64,000 nucleotides of DNA from JAWKOK01 sp963848115 (GTDB lineage: Bacteria > Chloroflexota > Anaerolineae > Caldilineales > Caldilineaceae): positions 123,054 to 187,053 of the forward strand of contig CAWKCP010000019.1 in NCBI GenBank assembly GCA_963848115.1, given 5' to 3'. Position 1 is the stretch's first letter. Each line of letters begins with the position of its first letter. A program made the translations under genes and the position numbers. The notes under the pieces are model-generated. The model worked only from the letters and a program-made list of their open reading frames with translations, searched no databases and had not been told where the DNA came from. This document shows, piece after piece, positions 36,411 through 46,631 of the stretch.

Positions 36411-37624
36411 GACACGCTTGACTTAGATGACTCCGATGCTCCCGATGTCTCAGATAACTCAGACAACGTAGGCAGAATAGACTCAGTCTGGTTCGTCTCT
36501 GTCTCATTGATCTTGGTTTCGACGACCTTTCGGTAGACGTCGATCGTGGCACTTGCTGCTTTGTCCCAGCTGAAATACTCGGCTTGTTGCAGACCTTTGC
36601 GCCGAAGCTCGGCATGCAGTTCTTCATTGGTGAGGAGCCGGTTGATGGCGACCGCGATCTCTTCGTGGTCTTCCGGGTTGACCAGAAGTGCTGCATCATT
36701 GACAACCTCGGGCAGGCTGCTGACGTTGCTGACGATGGTGGGCGTGCCGCAGGCCATCGCCTCCAATGGCGGCAATCCAAAACCCTCGTAGAGGGCTGGG
36801 TGGACGTGACACTGCGCCCCGACATAGAGCTTCAGTAACTCCGGGTCTGTGACGCGCCCAAGGAAGAATGTCTTGTCTTGAAGGCCAAGCTCGTCCACCA
36901 GCGCCATGGTATCTTCGTAGAGCCAGCCTTCGCTGCCGGCTAGCACAAGCGCCGTATCCTGTACGTTGTAGCGGTCGAGCAAAATGCGAAATGCCCGAAG
37001 CAGGCCGGTGACGTTCTTGCGCGGTTCGATGGTGCTCACAAAGAAGATATACTTCTCCGGGATCCCGTGACGGGCCATGACATCTCTGCGCGTCTGTTCG
37101 ATCGGGAGTGGGCGAAAGAGCGGATCTGCGGCCTCGGCAATGACGTTGATCTTGCTGTCCGGCACACCAAAAAGCGCGATGGCATCATCCTTCGTACTCT
37201 CACTGGGCACAATGATCTGTTTGACGTGCTGGACGGCTCTGTCGATCTGACCGTAGTAGGCGGCACTGTCCGTGGTCACCAGGTGCGGCCAGTGCAGGAA
37301 TGCCAGGTCGTGGACAGTAATGACGGCGGGAATCTGTGAACGTAGCGGCGGAATGAAGTCTGTGCTGTGGATCAGATCCAGCGAAAATCGTTGCAATTCC
37401 AGGGGTAGCATCAATTGTTCCAGCCTACCGTGGGCTGGTGCGAAAAGCGTCGCTCGTTTGAAATTGTCCTGCTCTACAATTGATTCCCGCTGGTTTCTAT
37501 GCTGGAAAACAACAAACTCGTCGCTCTTATCGATCTTTGCGAGCGCCTGTAGCAGGTGCCATGTATAACGGCTAATGCCTGCCGGTCGATGATACATCAA
37601 CCGGGCATCGACTCCAACGCGCAT
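36407..37624 (-). CDS. Glycosyltransferase, GT4/GT1-like
   Basis: 405 residues. Typical pieces: MRVGVDARLMYHRPAGISRY at the N-terminus, VSTIEPRKNVTGLLRAF at the linker to the second Rossmann domain and ALYEGFGLPPLEAMACGTP as the nucleotide-sugar motif with its E-x7-E. This resembles mannosyl/rhamnosyl transferases acting in sequence with a partner. After the usual end (about residue 370) comes a Ser/Thr/Glu-rich tail of about 35 residues (ETETNQTESIL ... SESSKSSVS), unusual for the family. Upstream member of the coupled two-gene unit. Confidence 0.88.
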   Translation of the reverse strand: MRVGVDARLMYHRPAGISRYTWHLLQALAKIDKSDEFVVFQHRNQRESIVEQDNFKRATLFAPAHGRLEQLMLPLELQRFSLDLIHSTDFIPPLRSQIPAVITVHDLAFLHWPHLVTTDSAAYYGQIDRAVQHVKQIIVPSESTKDDAIALFGVPDSKINVIAEAADPLFRPLPIEQTRRDVMARHGIPEKYIFFVSTIEPRKNVTGLLRAFRILLDRYNVQDTALVLAGSEGWLYEDTMALVDELGLQDKTFFLGRVTDPELLKLYVGAQCHVHPALYEGFGLPPLEAMACGTPTIVSNVSSLPEVVNDAALLVNPEDHEEIAVAINRLLTNEELHAELRRKGLQQAEYFSWDKAASATIDVYRKVVETKINETETNQTESILPTLSELSETSGASESSKSSVS

Positions 37625-38045
37625 GTGAGGGTCTCAGATGGGATTTGAAATGCCAAAGCGGTTCTGTCTGCCGCATTGTAGCAGTCTCGTCTAAATCGGC
37701 CAAACCTGCGCTTGCATTGGGGGACGACCTCAGTTGATGGTCGATCACGATTTCGTGGTTTCCGCCGACTGATGAGGCGCGTTAGCCGATGGACGCGCGT
37801 GACGGCGGTTGTTTCCGGACGGTGCGTCGCACGAGTTGTCTGAAAACGGAGAACCATCTCACCAGCCGTTGCGTGTGTTTCAGACTTGGCGCACTTTCTG
37901 CCCCAAGTCTGAAATGCATCCGCAGCCGTTTGACGGTTGGTTACGCCTCCTTTATTTTGCTATAATAGCGTACATTGGCTGCATAGACCTGCACTCCAGG
38001 ACGGAGGTCGGACTACGCGTGAATCAACATCGAAGGCGGTTCTAG
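37625..38045. other. Divergent intergenic region with hairpin
   Basis: 421 bp between the glycosyltransferase pair and the coiled-coil gene. Arms tttcagacttgg (37878-37889) and ccaagtctgaaa (37903-37914) form a 12-bp stem with a 13-nt loop. No gene is supported. Confidence 0.4.
37937..37966 (+). promoter_or_regulatory. Likely promoter of coiled-coil/selB operon
   Basis: TATAAT at 37961-37966 with TTGGTT at 37937-37942 (18-nt spacer), about 80 bp before the start codon. The -10 is perfect, the -35 weak. Confidence 0.5.
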
Positions 38046-39365
38046 ATGGATATTGCACAACTTGCACAGATGGTGAACTGGCTCGACGAGGAGCATCGAC
38101 GTGATCGTGCCGAGATCGCACGCCTGCAACAGCGGATTGAGAGCCAATCTGGCGACATCATCGAACAGGCTCGTCGCGTGCAGGAACTGGAGGGACAGCT
38201 AGCGGGTACGCAGGCGCAATTGGGGCGGTTCAACCAACTTGAGACTGCGATTCAGAACGCCAAGACCGAGATTTCCAGCCTTGTTGACAGGGGTGACGAC
38301 GAGCGAGTGCAGTCGCAACGTGACATGGAACGCGCACGATTGGGCGACCGAGAGATGCTAAGCCGGGAGATCGGCGAGGTTCGTCGTGAACTGCCGCGTA
38401 TCGGTCGTTTGGAAGAGGCGATTGAAATTCGGGCTGTCGAAGATGAACGTCTGGGCGAGTTGGTCATGGCCGTTCGCAACCAGTTGGGCGGGTTGGCAAA
38501 AGAGATCGAGGAACGAACTCGACAGATCCCGTTTCTGGCTGAGCAGCGGACCAGCGATACCAAACGTATCGCTCAGGTTCAGCAGGAGACGGTCGAACTC
38601 TTCAAACGAATTGAGGCTGTCTCCGGGCGTATACCCGTGCTTGAAGAAGGGCTGCGTCGCGTTGAGGACGGATCGGAGAAGCTGCCGGGAATGATTGACG
38701 TGCTTCGCAATCAACAGGCAGATTTTATGGAGCAAATCCGGTCCGCCGGTGTGGAACGCCAGCAAGCGATTGCCCGTGTACAGGAGGCCGTCGCCGAACA
38801 GAAGCAGACGGTCACCCAGGCCTACGAGCGGGTACAGAGTTTCGGCCAACAGGTCGAGATCGCCCGTCGCTCTGTCGGCGAGATTCAAGAGTTCAAGGAT
38901 CTCATCCTGCGAGAACAGTCACAAGTGCAGGAACTCCAGCGGCTGGCCGAGGAGCGTATTCGTCGTGAGATGGATGAATTCCGTGAGGAGTTTGAGAAAC
39001 GACGTCGCAAGGCGGAACTTCGCCAGGAACACCTTTGGGGCGAACAGGACAAGTATAATCGTGAGGTCGTTGAACAATTCCCGCCGCTGGATCATGACCT
39101 CAAGGTGCATGAGATGTTGATTCAGCACCTTTGGAAGCTGCAAGAGAGCTACAGCACATACTTCCTGAATACGGCGCAAAACTGGTTGGATGGCTTGCAG
39201 TCATCCGTTCAAGAGCGGGATGACAAGGTCCGGAATCTGGAGGAGGAGTGGCAGCGACAGCGTCGCAATGCTGAGCTGTATGCCAGCCAGGCCGGCCAAC
39301 GCCGTACGCCTGGTGTCACATCCGGTGAATCGACGGGACCCACAAATGGCAGCGCACGCCAGTAG
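38046..39365 (+). CDS. Long coiled-coil protein, unknown function
   Basis: 439 residues, almost wholly charged and helical with heptad-like spacing from residue 15 to about 400 (ARLQQRIESQSGDIIEQARR, QELQRLAEERIRREMDEFRE). There is no signal peptide or membrane helix, so it is cytosolic. Near residue 340 the pattern is broken by EQFPPLDHDLKVHEMLIQHLW, a likely small folded segment. The tail is Gly/Ser/Thr-rich. I do not recognise a named family. It ends 14 bp before selB on the same strand, so the two are likely co-transcribed; whether it has any role in selenoprotein synthesis is unknown. Confidence 0.75.
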   Translation: MDIAQLAQMVNWLDEEHRRDRAEIARLQQRIESQSGDIIEQARRVQELEGQLAGTQAQLGRFNQLETAIQNAKTEISSLVDRGDDERVQSQRDMERARLGDREMLSREIGEVRRELPRIGRLEEAIEIRAVEDERLGELVMAVRNQLGGLAKEIEERTRQIPFLAEQRTSDTKRIAQVQQETVELFKRIEAVSGRIPVLEEGLRRVEDGSEKLPGMIDVLRNQQADFMEQIRSAGVERQQAIARVQEAVAEQKQTVTQAYERVQSFGQQVEIARRSVGEIQEFKDLILREQSQVQELQRLAEERIRREMDEFREEFEKRRRKAELRQEHLWGEQDKYNREVVEQFPPLDHDLKVHEMLIQHLWKLQESYSTYFLNTAQNWLDGLQSSVQERDDKVRNLEEEWQRQRRNAELYASQAGQRRTPGVTSGESTGPTNGSARQ

Positions 39366-39379
39366 CGGTTGAGTACTCT

Positions 39380-41341
39380 ATGCGTGTAATCGGAACTGCA
39401 GGCCATGTGGACCACGGCAAGTCGGCGCTGGTTCAGGCGCTCACTGGCATTGATCCGGACCGTTTGAAAGAAGAAAAGGCACGCGGTATGACCATCGATC
39501 TGGGCTTTGCCTGGATCGATTTGCCGATTCAAACAGAAGGCGCCACCGATGCTTCGGCGGCGGACCCTGGTCCTTCCCAGAACGTTGGCGTTGTCGACGT
39601 CCCCGGCCACATCGATTTTATCAAGAATATGTTGGCCGGCGTCGGCGGTGTTGATGCAGCTCTGCTGGTGATTGCGGCAGATGAAGGCGTCATGCCCCAG
39701 ACCCGGGAGCATCTGGCCATCCTCGATCTGCTTGCGGTGCCGGCTGCGGTTGTGGCACTGACCAAGGTCGATCTCATCGATGATCCTGAATGGCTTGACC
39801 TGGTTGAGCTGGACGTTGTCGAGTTGTTGCAGGATACCCACTTGGCTTCCGCATCGATCGTGCGGGTCAGCGCACTGACCGGCGAGGGGCTCGAAGCGCT
39901 GCGTCACTCTTTGGCTAGCACGCTCGAAACGTTGCCCCCGCGTCGCAATCGTGCTCGCCCACGCCTCCCAATCGATCGCATTTTCAGCATCAGCGGGTTT
40001 GGCACGATCGTGACCGGCACACTGATGGACGGCCACTTTGCGGTTGGTGACAGCGTGGAGATCGTCCCGAGTGGCGTGGAAGGTCGCATCCGTGGACTGC
40101 AAACCCACGGGCAACAGATCCAGTCCGGCGAACCGGGAAGCCGGCTGGCCATCAATCTCAGCGGCATCGGCACTGATGAGATCTCCCGGGGCGATGTAGT
40201 CGTCAAGCCGGATACGCTACGCAGTACGGTGCTGGTCGACGTCTCCTTTCGTCTCCTGGCTGACGCAGCCAAACCCCTAGCGCACAATCAGGCGGTCGAT
40301 TTCTTTGTGGGCGCGTCCGAAGTTTCGGCACGTGTACGGCTGCTTGGCGCCGAACAGATCGAACCCGGAGAAGCCGGCTGGCTGCAACTGCGACTGGCGA
40401 GTCCACTGGCTGTTGCATCAGGCGATCGGTTCATCCTGCGGCAGCCGTCGCCCAGCAGCACACTTGGCGGTGGGCTTGTCCTAAACCCGTACCCGCGACG
40501 TCGGTGGAAGCGCTTCGATAAGCAGGCTCTGATTCAGTTTCAGGCCCTGGCGAGCGGGCTGCCCGATGAGATTTTGCTACAGACGCTGGCCCGAAATCCC
40601 TTGGTCACCGAATCCGATCTGATCGCATTGAGCAGCCTTGATATGGAGACCGCCCAAGAAAACTTGAAGGAGCTATGCTCGGCCGGGGCCATTACCGAGT
40701 TTGGGGCCGGCAGTGACCGGCGACTGGTTACACTCGAACATTGGGAACGGACGTTGCAGCAGCTTCTTGATCTGCTACAAGCCTTCCACGCCGAGCATCC
40801 ATTGCGCCGGGGCATGCCCCGGAGTGAAGCCCGCAGTCGACTTCAGTCGGGAGCCAGGTTGACCAAACTCTCTGTGCGGCTCTTCAACGACATGCTCGCG
40901 GAGGCCAAGTCTGCAGGGTTGATCGAGACCGACGACGCGTTGGTTTGGCGGAGCGGCTTTTCGATTGCACTGAACCCCGATCAACAGGCTGGCGTCGATC
41001 GGGTAGCGGCTTCGTTTTCAGCGTCGCCGTTTTCCCCGCCCAATGCCGGAGAGACCCTCGAACTCCTGGGCAGTGATCCTGAATTGCTGGAAATGATGTT
41101 CGAACAGGGGCGCCTGATTCGGCTTGCCGGAGGCGTCCTCTTCCGCATGGCCGATTTTGAGTCAGCCTCTTCGCAGATCCAGGATCATATCAAGAGCAAC
41201 GGCTCTATCACGCTGGCCGAGACCCGGGATCTGTTTGATACGAGTCGAAAGTATGCCCAGGCGCTTCTCGAAGAGCTGGACGCCAGACGCATCACACGCC
41301 GGGACGGCGACGTCAGGGTGATGCGCGTTGCCGTCCCGTAG
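39380..41341 (+). CDS. selB: Selenocysteine-specific elongation factor SelB
   Basis: 653 residues. The GTPase domain has GHVDHGKS (G1), DVPGHIDFI (G3) and TKVDLID (G4). The domain II region GTIVTGTLMDG and the domain III segments follow as in SelB and EF-Tu, and the C-terminal 250 residues form winged helices that bind the SECIS hairpin of selenoprotein mRNAs (for example HPLRRGMPRSEARSRL, EQGRLIRLAGG). SelB brings Sec-tRNA to UGA codons. selA, selD and tRNA-Sec are not in the window, and no UGA-containing selenoprotein gene is evident here; the Mo enzyme at 60-62 kb uses Cys. Confidence 0.93.
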   Translation: MRVIGTAGHVDHGKSALVQALTGIDPDRLKEEKARGMTIDLGFAWIDLPIQTEGATDASAADPGPSQNVGVVDVPGHIDFIKNMLAGVGGVDAALLVIAADEGVMPQTREHLAILDLLAVPAAVVALTKVDLIDDPEWLDLVELDVVELLQDTHLASASIVRVSALTGEGLEALRHSLASTLETLPPRRNRARPRLPIDRIFSISGFGTIVTGTLMDGHFAVGDSVEIVPSGVEGRIRGLQTHGQQIQSGEPGSRLAINLSGIGTDEISRGDVVVKPDTLRSTVLVDVSFRLLADAAKPLAHNQAVDFFVGASEVSARVRLLGAEQIEPGEAGWLQLRLASPLAVASGDRFILRQPSPSSTLGGGLVLNPYPRRRWKRFDKQALIQFQALASGLPDEILLQTLARNPLVTESDLIALSSLDMETAQENLKELCSAGAITEFGAGSDRRLVTLEHWERTLQQLLDLLQAFHAEHPLRRGMPRSEARSRLQSGARLTKLSVRLFNDMLAEAKSAGLIETDDALVWRSGFSIALNPDQQAGVDRVAASFSASPFSPPNAGETLELLGSDPELLEMMFEQGRLIRLAGGVLFRMADFESASSQIQDHIKSNGSITLAETRDLFDTSRKYAQALLEELDARRITRRDGDVRVMRVAVP

Positions 41342-41400
41342 TCGTCGCAACACGTAGTCGCCGCAATATGAAAACAGCAACTGATCACAAGGAGAGAATT

Positions 41401-42366
41401 ATGAACTATCGCAAACTTGGCCGTACCGGACTCAAAGTCTCTGAACTCTGTCTCGGCACGATGCAATGGGGGTGGACTGCTGACGTCAATACCAGTTTCG
41501 ATGTCATGGACGCCTTTGTTGAATCCGGCGGCAACTTCATCGATACCGCCGATATCTACAGCCGTTGGGTCGAAGGCAACGATGGTGGCGTCAGTGAAGA
41601 GATTATCGGACGTTGGATGAAGGTGCGCGCCAATCGTCAGAACATTGTGTTGGCGACCAAGGTGCGTGGACGCATGTGGGATGGTCCGAATGGTGAAGGG
41701 CTGAGTCGTGCCCACATCATCCGTGCCTGCGAGGATAGCCTGAGCCGATTACAGACCGACTACATCGATCTCTACCAAACCCACTTCTATGACGCGGAGA
41801 CGCCGATCGATGAGACGATGGACGCGCTCGATACGCTGGTGCGCCAGGGCAAAGTGAGATATGTGGGATGCAGCAACTATCCGGCGTGGCGTCTGATGCA
41901 GGCGTTGTGGGCCAGCGACAGCCGAGGTAAGGCTCGCTACGACAGTATTCAGCCCCATTACAATCTGGTCAATCGTGCTGAATTTGAGCGCGAACTGAAG
42001 GATGTAGTCACTGAATATGGGCTTGGCGTCATTCCCTACAGCCCATTGGCCGGCGGCTTTTTGACCGGCAAATATGAGCGAGACAGCGTAGCCAACAGCG
42101 TTCGCGCGGAAGGCATTCGTGATCAATACTTCAATGAAGCCGGCTGGACGACACTGGACGCAGTCAAGGCTGTTGCCGACGAAACCGACAGCACGCCCGT
42201 GGCGGTCTCGCTTGCCTGGCTGTTAGCACAACCGTTTATGACCTCGCCCATCATCGGCGCCAATACGGTCGAGCAACTGGCCGGCAGCCTGGCCGCGACC
42301 GAACTGAGCCTCTCATCTGAACAGATCGATCAACTGAGTGATGTGTCCGATTGGCAGGATGCGTAG
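41401..42366 (+). CDS. Aldo/keto reductase
   Basis: 321 residues. The ATG at 41401 follows aaggagag; an ATG 11 codons upstream has no such site. The catalytic tetrad is present: Asp and Tyr in FIDTADIYS, Lys in VLATKVRG and His in LYQTHFYD. The C-terminal cofactor-binding part has SPIIGANTVEQL. It belongs to the TIM-barrel AKR superfamily that reduces aldehydes and ketones with NADPH, close to the YajO/YghZ-like groups. Physiological substrate unknown. It lies 59 bp after selB on the same strand. Confidence 0.92.
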   Translation: MNYRKLGRTGLKVSELCLGTMQWGWTADVNTSFDVMDAFVESGGNFIDTADIYSRWVEGNDGGVSEEIIGRWMKVRANRQNIVLATKVRGRMWDGPNGEGLSRAHIIRACEDSLSRLQTDYIDLYQTHFYDAETPIDETMDALDTLVRQGKVRYVGCSNYPAWRLMQALWASDSRGKARYDSIQPHYNLVNRAEFERELKDVVTEYGLGVIPYSPLAGGFLTGKYERDSVANSVRAEGIRDQYFNEAGWTTLDAVKAVADETDSTPVAVSLAWLLAQPFMTSPIIGANTVEQLAGSLAATELSLSSEQIDQLSDVSDWQDA

Positions 42367-42533
42367 AACCATTTCTTGCTGCATTGCGTTCATCCTATTA
42401 ACGGATATCCAACTGCAATGTTACAATGGCCACCTGAATCTGCGCTTGGGGACATGAAAATGCCGAAATGGCAGATTTCGATTTCCTGGAGCCGCTCTTA
42501 TTTTTACCGATGCACATGACTCAAGGAGCGAAT

Positions 42534-45114
42534 ATGCTTATCGCAAAAAAGGCGCGCTGGGTCGCGCTGATTGCCATTCTACTCGTCGCTATGGCGGCAC
42601 TGGTTGCCTGTGGCGGGTCGCCGGATCCGACAGCGACTCCTGTACCGCCAACCGCTGTAGTTGTTGAGGCGGCAACCGCTACACCGGCTGCGGTTGAAGA
42701 GCCTGGGACAGGGGGAGATGCCCTCATCCCTGAGGATCCGTGGGCCAGAATTCAGGAGACGGGGAAGATGGTGGTCGGCACCTCCGCTGACTACCCGCCA
42801 TTCGAATCCTACGGCGAAGACTTCGAGATAGTCGGCTTCGATCCGGCGCTGATCAACGCAATTGCCGTCAACATGGGCGTTGAAGTTGAATTGAGAGACT
42901 TCGCCTTTGACGGGCTGGGAGCAGCGCTACAGGTCGGCCAGATCGACGCCGCCATCGCTGCGATTTCTATAACGGAAGAGCGAGAGCAACAGGTTGATTT
43001 CAGCCAAATCTACTACGTGAGTCAGGATGCCGTATTGGCTGCTGAAGGCGCGAGTGTCGGCCCGATCACCAGCCTGCGGGACTTGGCAAACGTGCGTATC
43101 GGTGTCCAGAGCGGTTCGGTCTATGAGGATCTGCTGCTTGACAACCTGGTCGATACCGGCTTGGTGCCGGAGACCAATATTCAGATCTACGGCGACATCA
43201 GCCGAGCCGTACAGGACGTGACCGCAGGCCTTGTCGACGTGGTCATGCTCGATCTTTTGGTCGCGGAAAGCTATGTCGAAGAGGGTGGTGTCGAAATTGT
43301 CGCTCAGGACCTCAACACTGAGACCTACGCTATAGCGTTTCCAAAAGGGGCTGCCGAATTGCAGGCGCAGACCAATGAGGTCCTGACCTTGCTTCAGGAG
43401 ACAGGTGTTGTCGAAAAATTGATAGGAGAGTATCTGGATGTCAAGCCTGAATTCATTGTCCCAGTACCCTCACCGACACCGGCGCCGGAACAACCCGTTG
43501 TCCGTCCTCCGGTGACGCCCGGTTGCATCGACAGCATGACGTGGGTCTCAGATCTCTCGTACGACGATCAGAATATGACCGCGCCACCGGTCATTCCAGG
43601 CGGTCAAGTCTTCCGCAAAGGCTGGCGCGTGTTGAATAGCGGTACCTGCACCTGGGACAGCAACTATGGTGTCACCTTTGTGCAAGGCAACCGACCCGGT
43701 GCACGAATGGGTGGTCAGGCCACAGCAATTGCCGGTACAGTCGCGCCTGGTGCAACCTATGACCTCTATGTCGACCTGATTGCACCGATCCAGCCCGCCG
43801 TATACCAGAGTATCTGGCAGATGTACAACACCGGTGGTTCAGCCTTTGGCGAAAAACTTTGGGTGGCCATCACGGTGCCGGCTGGGCCAGTGGCAACAGT
43901 CGTTCCAACCCAGACGCCTTCGCCGGGCATCGACTTCACTGTGGACCGCACCAACATCGAACGCGGTGAATGTGTGACCTTCAGTTGGAACGTCTCCAAC
44001 GTGCGTGAAGTCTATTTCTATTCCGAGGGTGAGAACTGGCAGAACAATGGCGTTGCCGGCCAAGGTAGCCGCCAGGAATGCCCGAAACAGGATACAACCT
44101 ACTATCTGCGTGTCGTGAAGAATGACAACTCAGTCGACACACGTCAGATTCGCATCTATGTCGAGCAGACGGCCGATGCGCCGCGCATCAACCGCTTCTC
44201 AGTTGATCCTTCGGGGCAGATTCCTGAAGGCCAGTGTGTACTCTCTGATCTGGGAAGTTAGCGGTGATGTCGGTCGAGTCGATCTCTACCGCAACAATGA
44301 TGACATCTGGAGCGACGCCCCGTTCAGAGGCAGCACCCAGGATTGTCCGTCCGGCGAGGGCAGCTTCGCCTATCGCATCAGGGCCCAGGGGCCTGGTGGA
44401 AACAACGAAGCGGTTGATTACGTGGATGTGGTCGCATCGCAGCCCACGGCAACGCCGGCGCCGTCCGGTCCAGTGATCAATGGCTTTACGGTCAGCCCTG
44501 GACGCATCACGGTCGGTCAATGCGTGAGCATCGCCTGGAGCACAAGCGGGGCCAATTACACGCGTATTGCGCGTAATGGCGACGTGATCATGGATCAAGG
44601 CCCGGTCTCCAACAGCGGCATGCAGGATTGCCCGACCGATGTCGGCCAATTGAACTATGTGCTGGACGCAGTCGACTATACAGGGCAATCCAACTCGGTG
44701 AGCGTGCCCGTTTTGGTCGAGGCTGGTGCACAGCCGACTGCCACAGCGGTGCCCGTTGAGCCCACGGCTACGCCGGCGCCTGCCGCTCCGGTGATCAGCA
44801 ACTTCAGCGTGGATCAGACTGAGATCCCGGTGAACGGGTGCGTGAATCTGTCCTGGGCGTTCAGCGGCGACTCGCTGGCCCTGGCGCAGATTTCTCGCAA
44901 TGGACAGGTATGGCTGCCGGATGTTCCGCTGCAGGGATCGCAACAGGATTGCCCGACAGCGGTCGGTCCTATCCAGTATCTGCTGAAGGTCGACTCTGAA
45001 TTTGGCGGTTCGGCCCAGGCTACCCAGAACGTCAACGTCGTGGCTGAGGCCTCGACGCTGCCAGCCGATGAAGCCGACGCCTATAGCGACACTGAGTCAA
45101 CGGGAACGGACTGA
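42534..45114 (+). CDS. Solute-binding (SBP_bac_3) / NBR1-Ig / tandem Ig-like lipoprotein, one frameshift
   Basis: The ATG at 42534 follows aaggagcg; the signal peptide ends in LVAC. Residues 75-300 form a type 3 solute-binding domain (VVGTSADYPPFESYG, GFDPALINAIA, VGQIDAAIAAISITEER) as in amino-acid receptors. Residues about 330-440 match the NBR1-like Ig domain (FRKGWRVLNSGTCTWDSNYG, then FGEKLWVAITV). Four tandem repeats of about 85 residues follow, each with a Cys before a Trp strand and a DCP or ECP segment. Near 44245 the frame changes, and one base restores it to the stop at 45114. The full protein would be about 860 residues. It is probably an anchored receptor, with ligand unknown. 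Confidence 0.82.
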
Positions 45115-45166
45115 TCTTTCCAGCGCGAACGTAGCGTGGTTGTGGCGAGGGAACGGCATCAGTAAA

Positions 45167-45199
45167 ACAGAGAGGCGGGCGACACGCTCGCCTCTCTGT
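45167..45199 (+). terminator. Hairpin terminator
   Basis: Stem acagagaggcg / cgcctctctgt (11 bp, 11-nt loop) about 50 bp after the lipoprotein gene and before the peptidase gene. Confidence 0.6.
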
Positions 45200-45256
45200 C
45201 TGTATGCTGGTCATGTGTCCATATCATCAGATATGGTAAGACTTCGGAGGAATCCT

Positions 45257-46310
45257 ATGTTTGACCTGATCAAGGAATTGACCGAACTGGCCGGCCCGGT
45301 CGGCCAAGAGGAAACAGTGCTCGCGCAGATGGAGCGCTGTGGTCTGAGGCCGGCGCTCAGGTGACACGCACGCGCATCGGCAATGTGGTTGCCCATGCCG
45401 GCGGAGAGGGCGAACGTGTGATGATGATCGCCCACGCTGACGAACTCTGCTACCTCGTGCGCTGCCATCGATGAGGACGGTTTGCTCTGGCTGGCCAATG
45501 GCCAGGCCTGGGTACGCGAGGCGGGACTGCGCAACAGCTTCACCATCGGCCAGCGCGTCCAGGTGCTGGCACGTAGCGGGCCGTTGCCGGGCTTCATCGC
45601 CGGCGCCACCGGCCACCTGGCTTCGCTTGCCCTGCGCGGAGCCGACCGAGTTGACCTGGAACGACTTCTGGGTGGAGACTGGCCTCAGCCGGGATGAACT
45701 GCTGGCCTGGGCGTTACGCCCGGAACACGCATCATCTGGGACGCGCAGACGACCCAGATGATGGGCCGCAAGTTGTCGGGCAAGGCGCTGGACGATCGCG
45801 TGCTGCTGGCCGTGATGACCGAGGTGCTGCGGCGTGTGCCCGTGCCCGAGCGGCGCTGCGATCTGACGTTGGTCTGTTCAGTGCAGGAGGAGATCGGCCT
45901 GGTCGGGGCCAGCGCGCTGGGCGCGCGAAGCGAATATGACGCCGCCATTGCGCTGGAGATCGGGCTTGGCAGGTGATATTCCGGGCGTACAGTCTGCGCG
46001 ACATGCCGCTTGAGCTGGGCAAGGGCCGGTCCTGGTCCACAAGGACGCCCATGTCCACTATGATCATCAACTGACCGACAGGCCTGGAAACGTCGCTGCG
46101 TCGGCCGGCATCCCCATCCAACATGCGGTCTTTGGCTCCTTCGGCAGCGACGGCGCCGCCTTGATGAAGGCGGATATCCCATCGGCGCTGGTGGCCTTCC
46201 CGGCTCGCTACACCCACTCGCCATTCGAAACGGCTAACTTGGACGATATCGAGGCCTTGACGGAGTGGATGTGCGCGTTCGTACGCGAGGGTGGCGACCT
46301 ACCGTTATGA
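45257..46310 (+). CDS. M42-family aminopeptidase, multiple frame breaks
   Basis: The ATG at 45257 follows cggagg. Read through several frame changes, the segments are those of an M42 dinuclear metallo-aminopeptidase: MIAHADEL (first metal His and Asp), GKALDDRV (Asp), SVQEEIGLVGA (catalytic Glu and ligand Glu), IALEIGL, then QHAVFGSFGSDG and YTHSPFE with the last His. All expected metal ligands are present. The frame changes at least four times (near 45345, 45460, 45640-45720 and 45980-46100). The pieces have no internal stops, which fits indel errors better than decay. It degrades peptides in the cytosol. Confidence 0.72.
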
Positions 46311-46631
46311 CAAGGGCACTAAACGAAGTTTGACGGGTGGTTGTCGGTCAACCGTCAACGACCTCCACTGATTCCTTAAATTCAGTCGTTACCGATTTGG
46401 TCGCAACTGTCATTCCGACAGAGCGAAGCGACTGCCTGTCCTGAGCCTGCCGAAGGAAGGAATCTCTCCTTGGCGAACCCGAGATTCCTCTTCCCTCCGG
46501 TCATCGGAATGACAATTCGTGAAATACTGAAATTCGATTTTGACAATTGTCGTAGGGCAGGTTTTTTCCTGCGCGGTTCTGGCGTATAGGGTAAACAGCC
46601 CGGCAAAAATCACGAATCACCAAAACGATCC
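46311..46631. other. Intergenic region carrying a short mobile-like repeat
   Basis: 321 bp with no gene. It holds the 107-bp repeat described separately, and a small hairpin with a six-T loop at 46557-46572 (gcagg / cctgc). Confidence 0.4.
46408..46514. repeat. 107-bp element with 11-bp terminal inverted repeats
   Basis: tgtcattccga at 46408-46418 is repeated inverted at 46504-46514. The interior has a second paired stretch (ggaatctct / gagattcc). I recall similar tgtcattccga-type intergenic repeats from other genomes. No target duplication was found. Confidence 0.55.

Noticed and set aside
37625..38045. Non-coding RNA gene in the large gap
   Set aside because: Only one 12-bp hairpin and a promoter-like sequence pointing to the next gene; nothing to support a separate transcript.
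39209..40114. Minus-strand frame opposite selB and the coiled-coil gene
   Set aside because: Spans the gap between two real plus-strand genes and has no family features.
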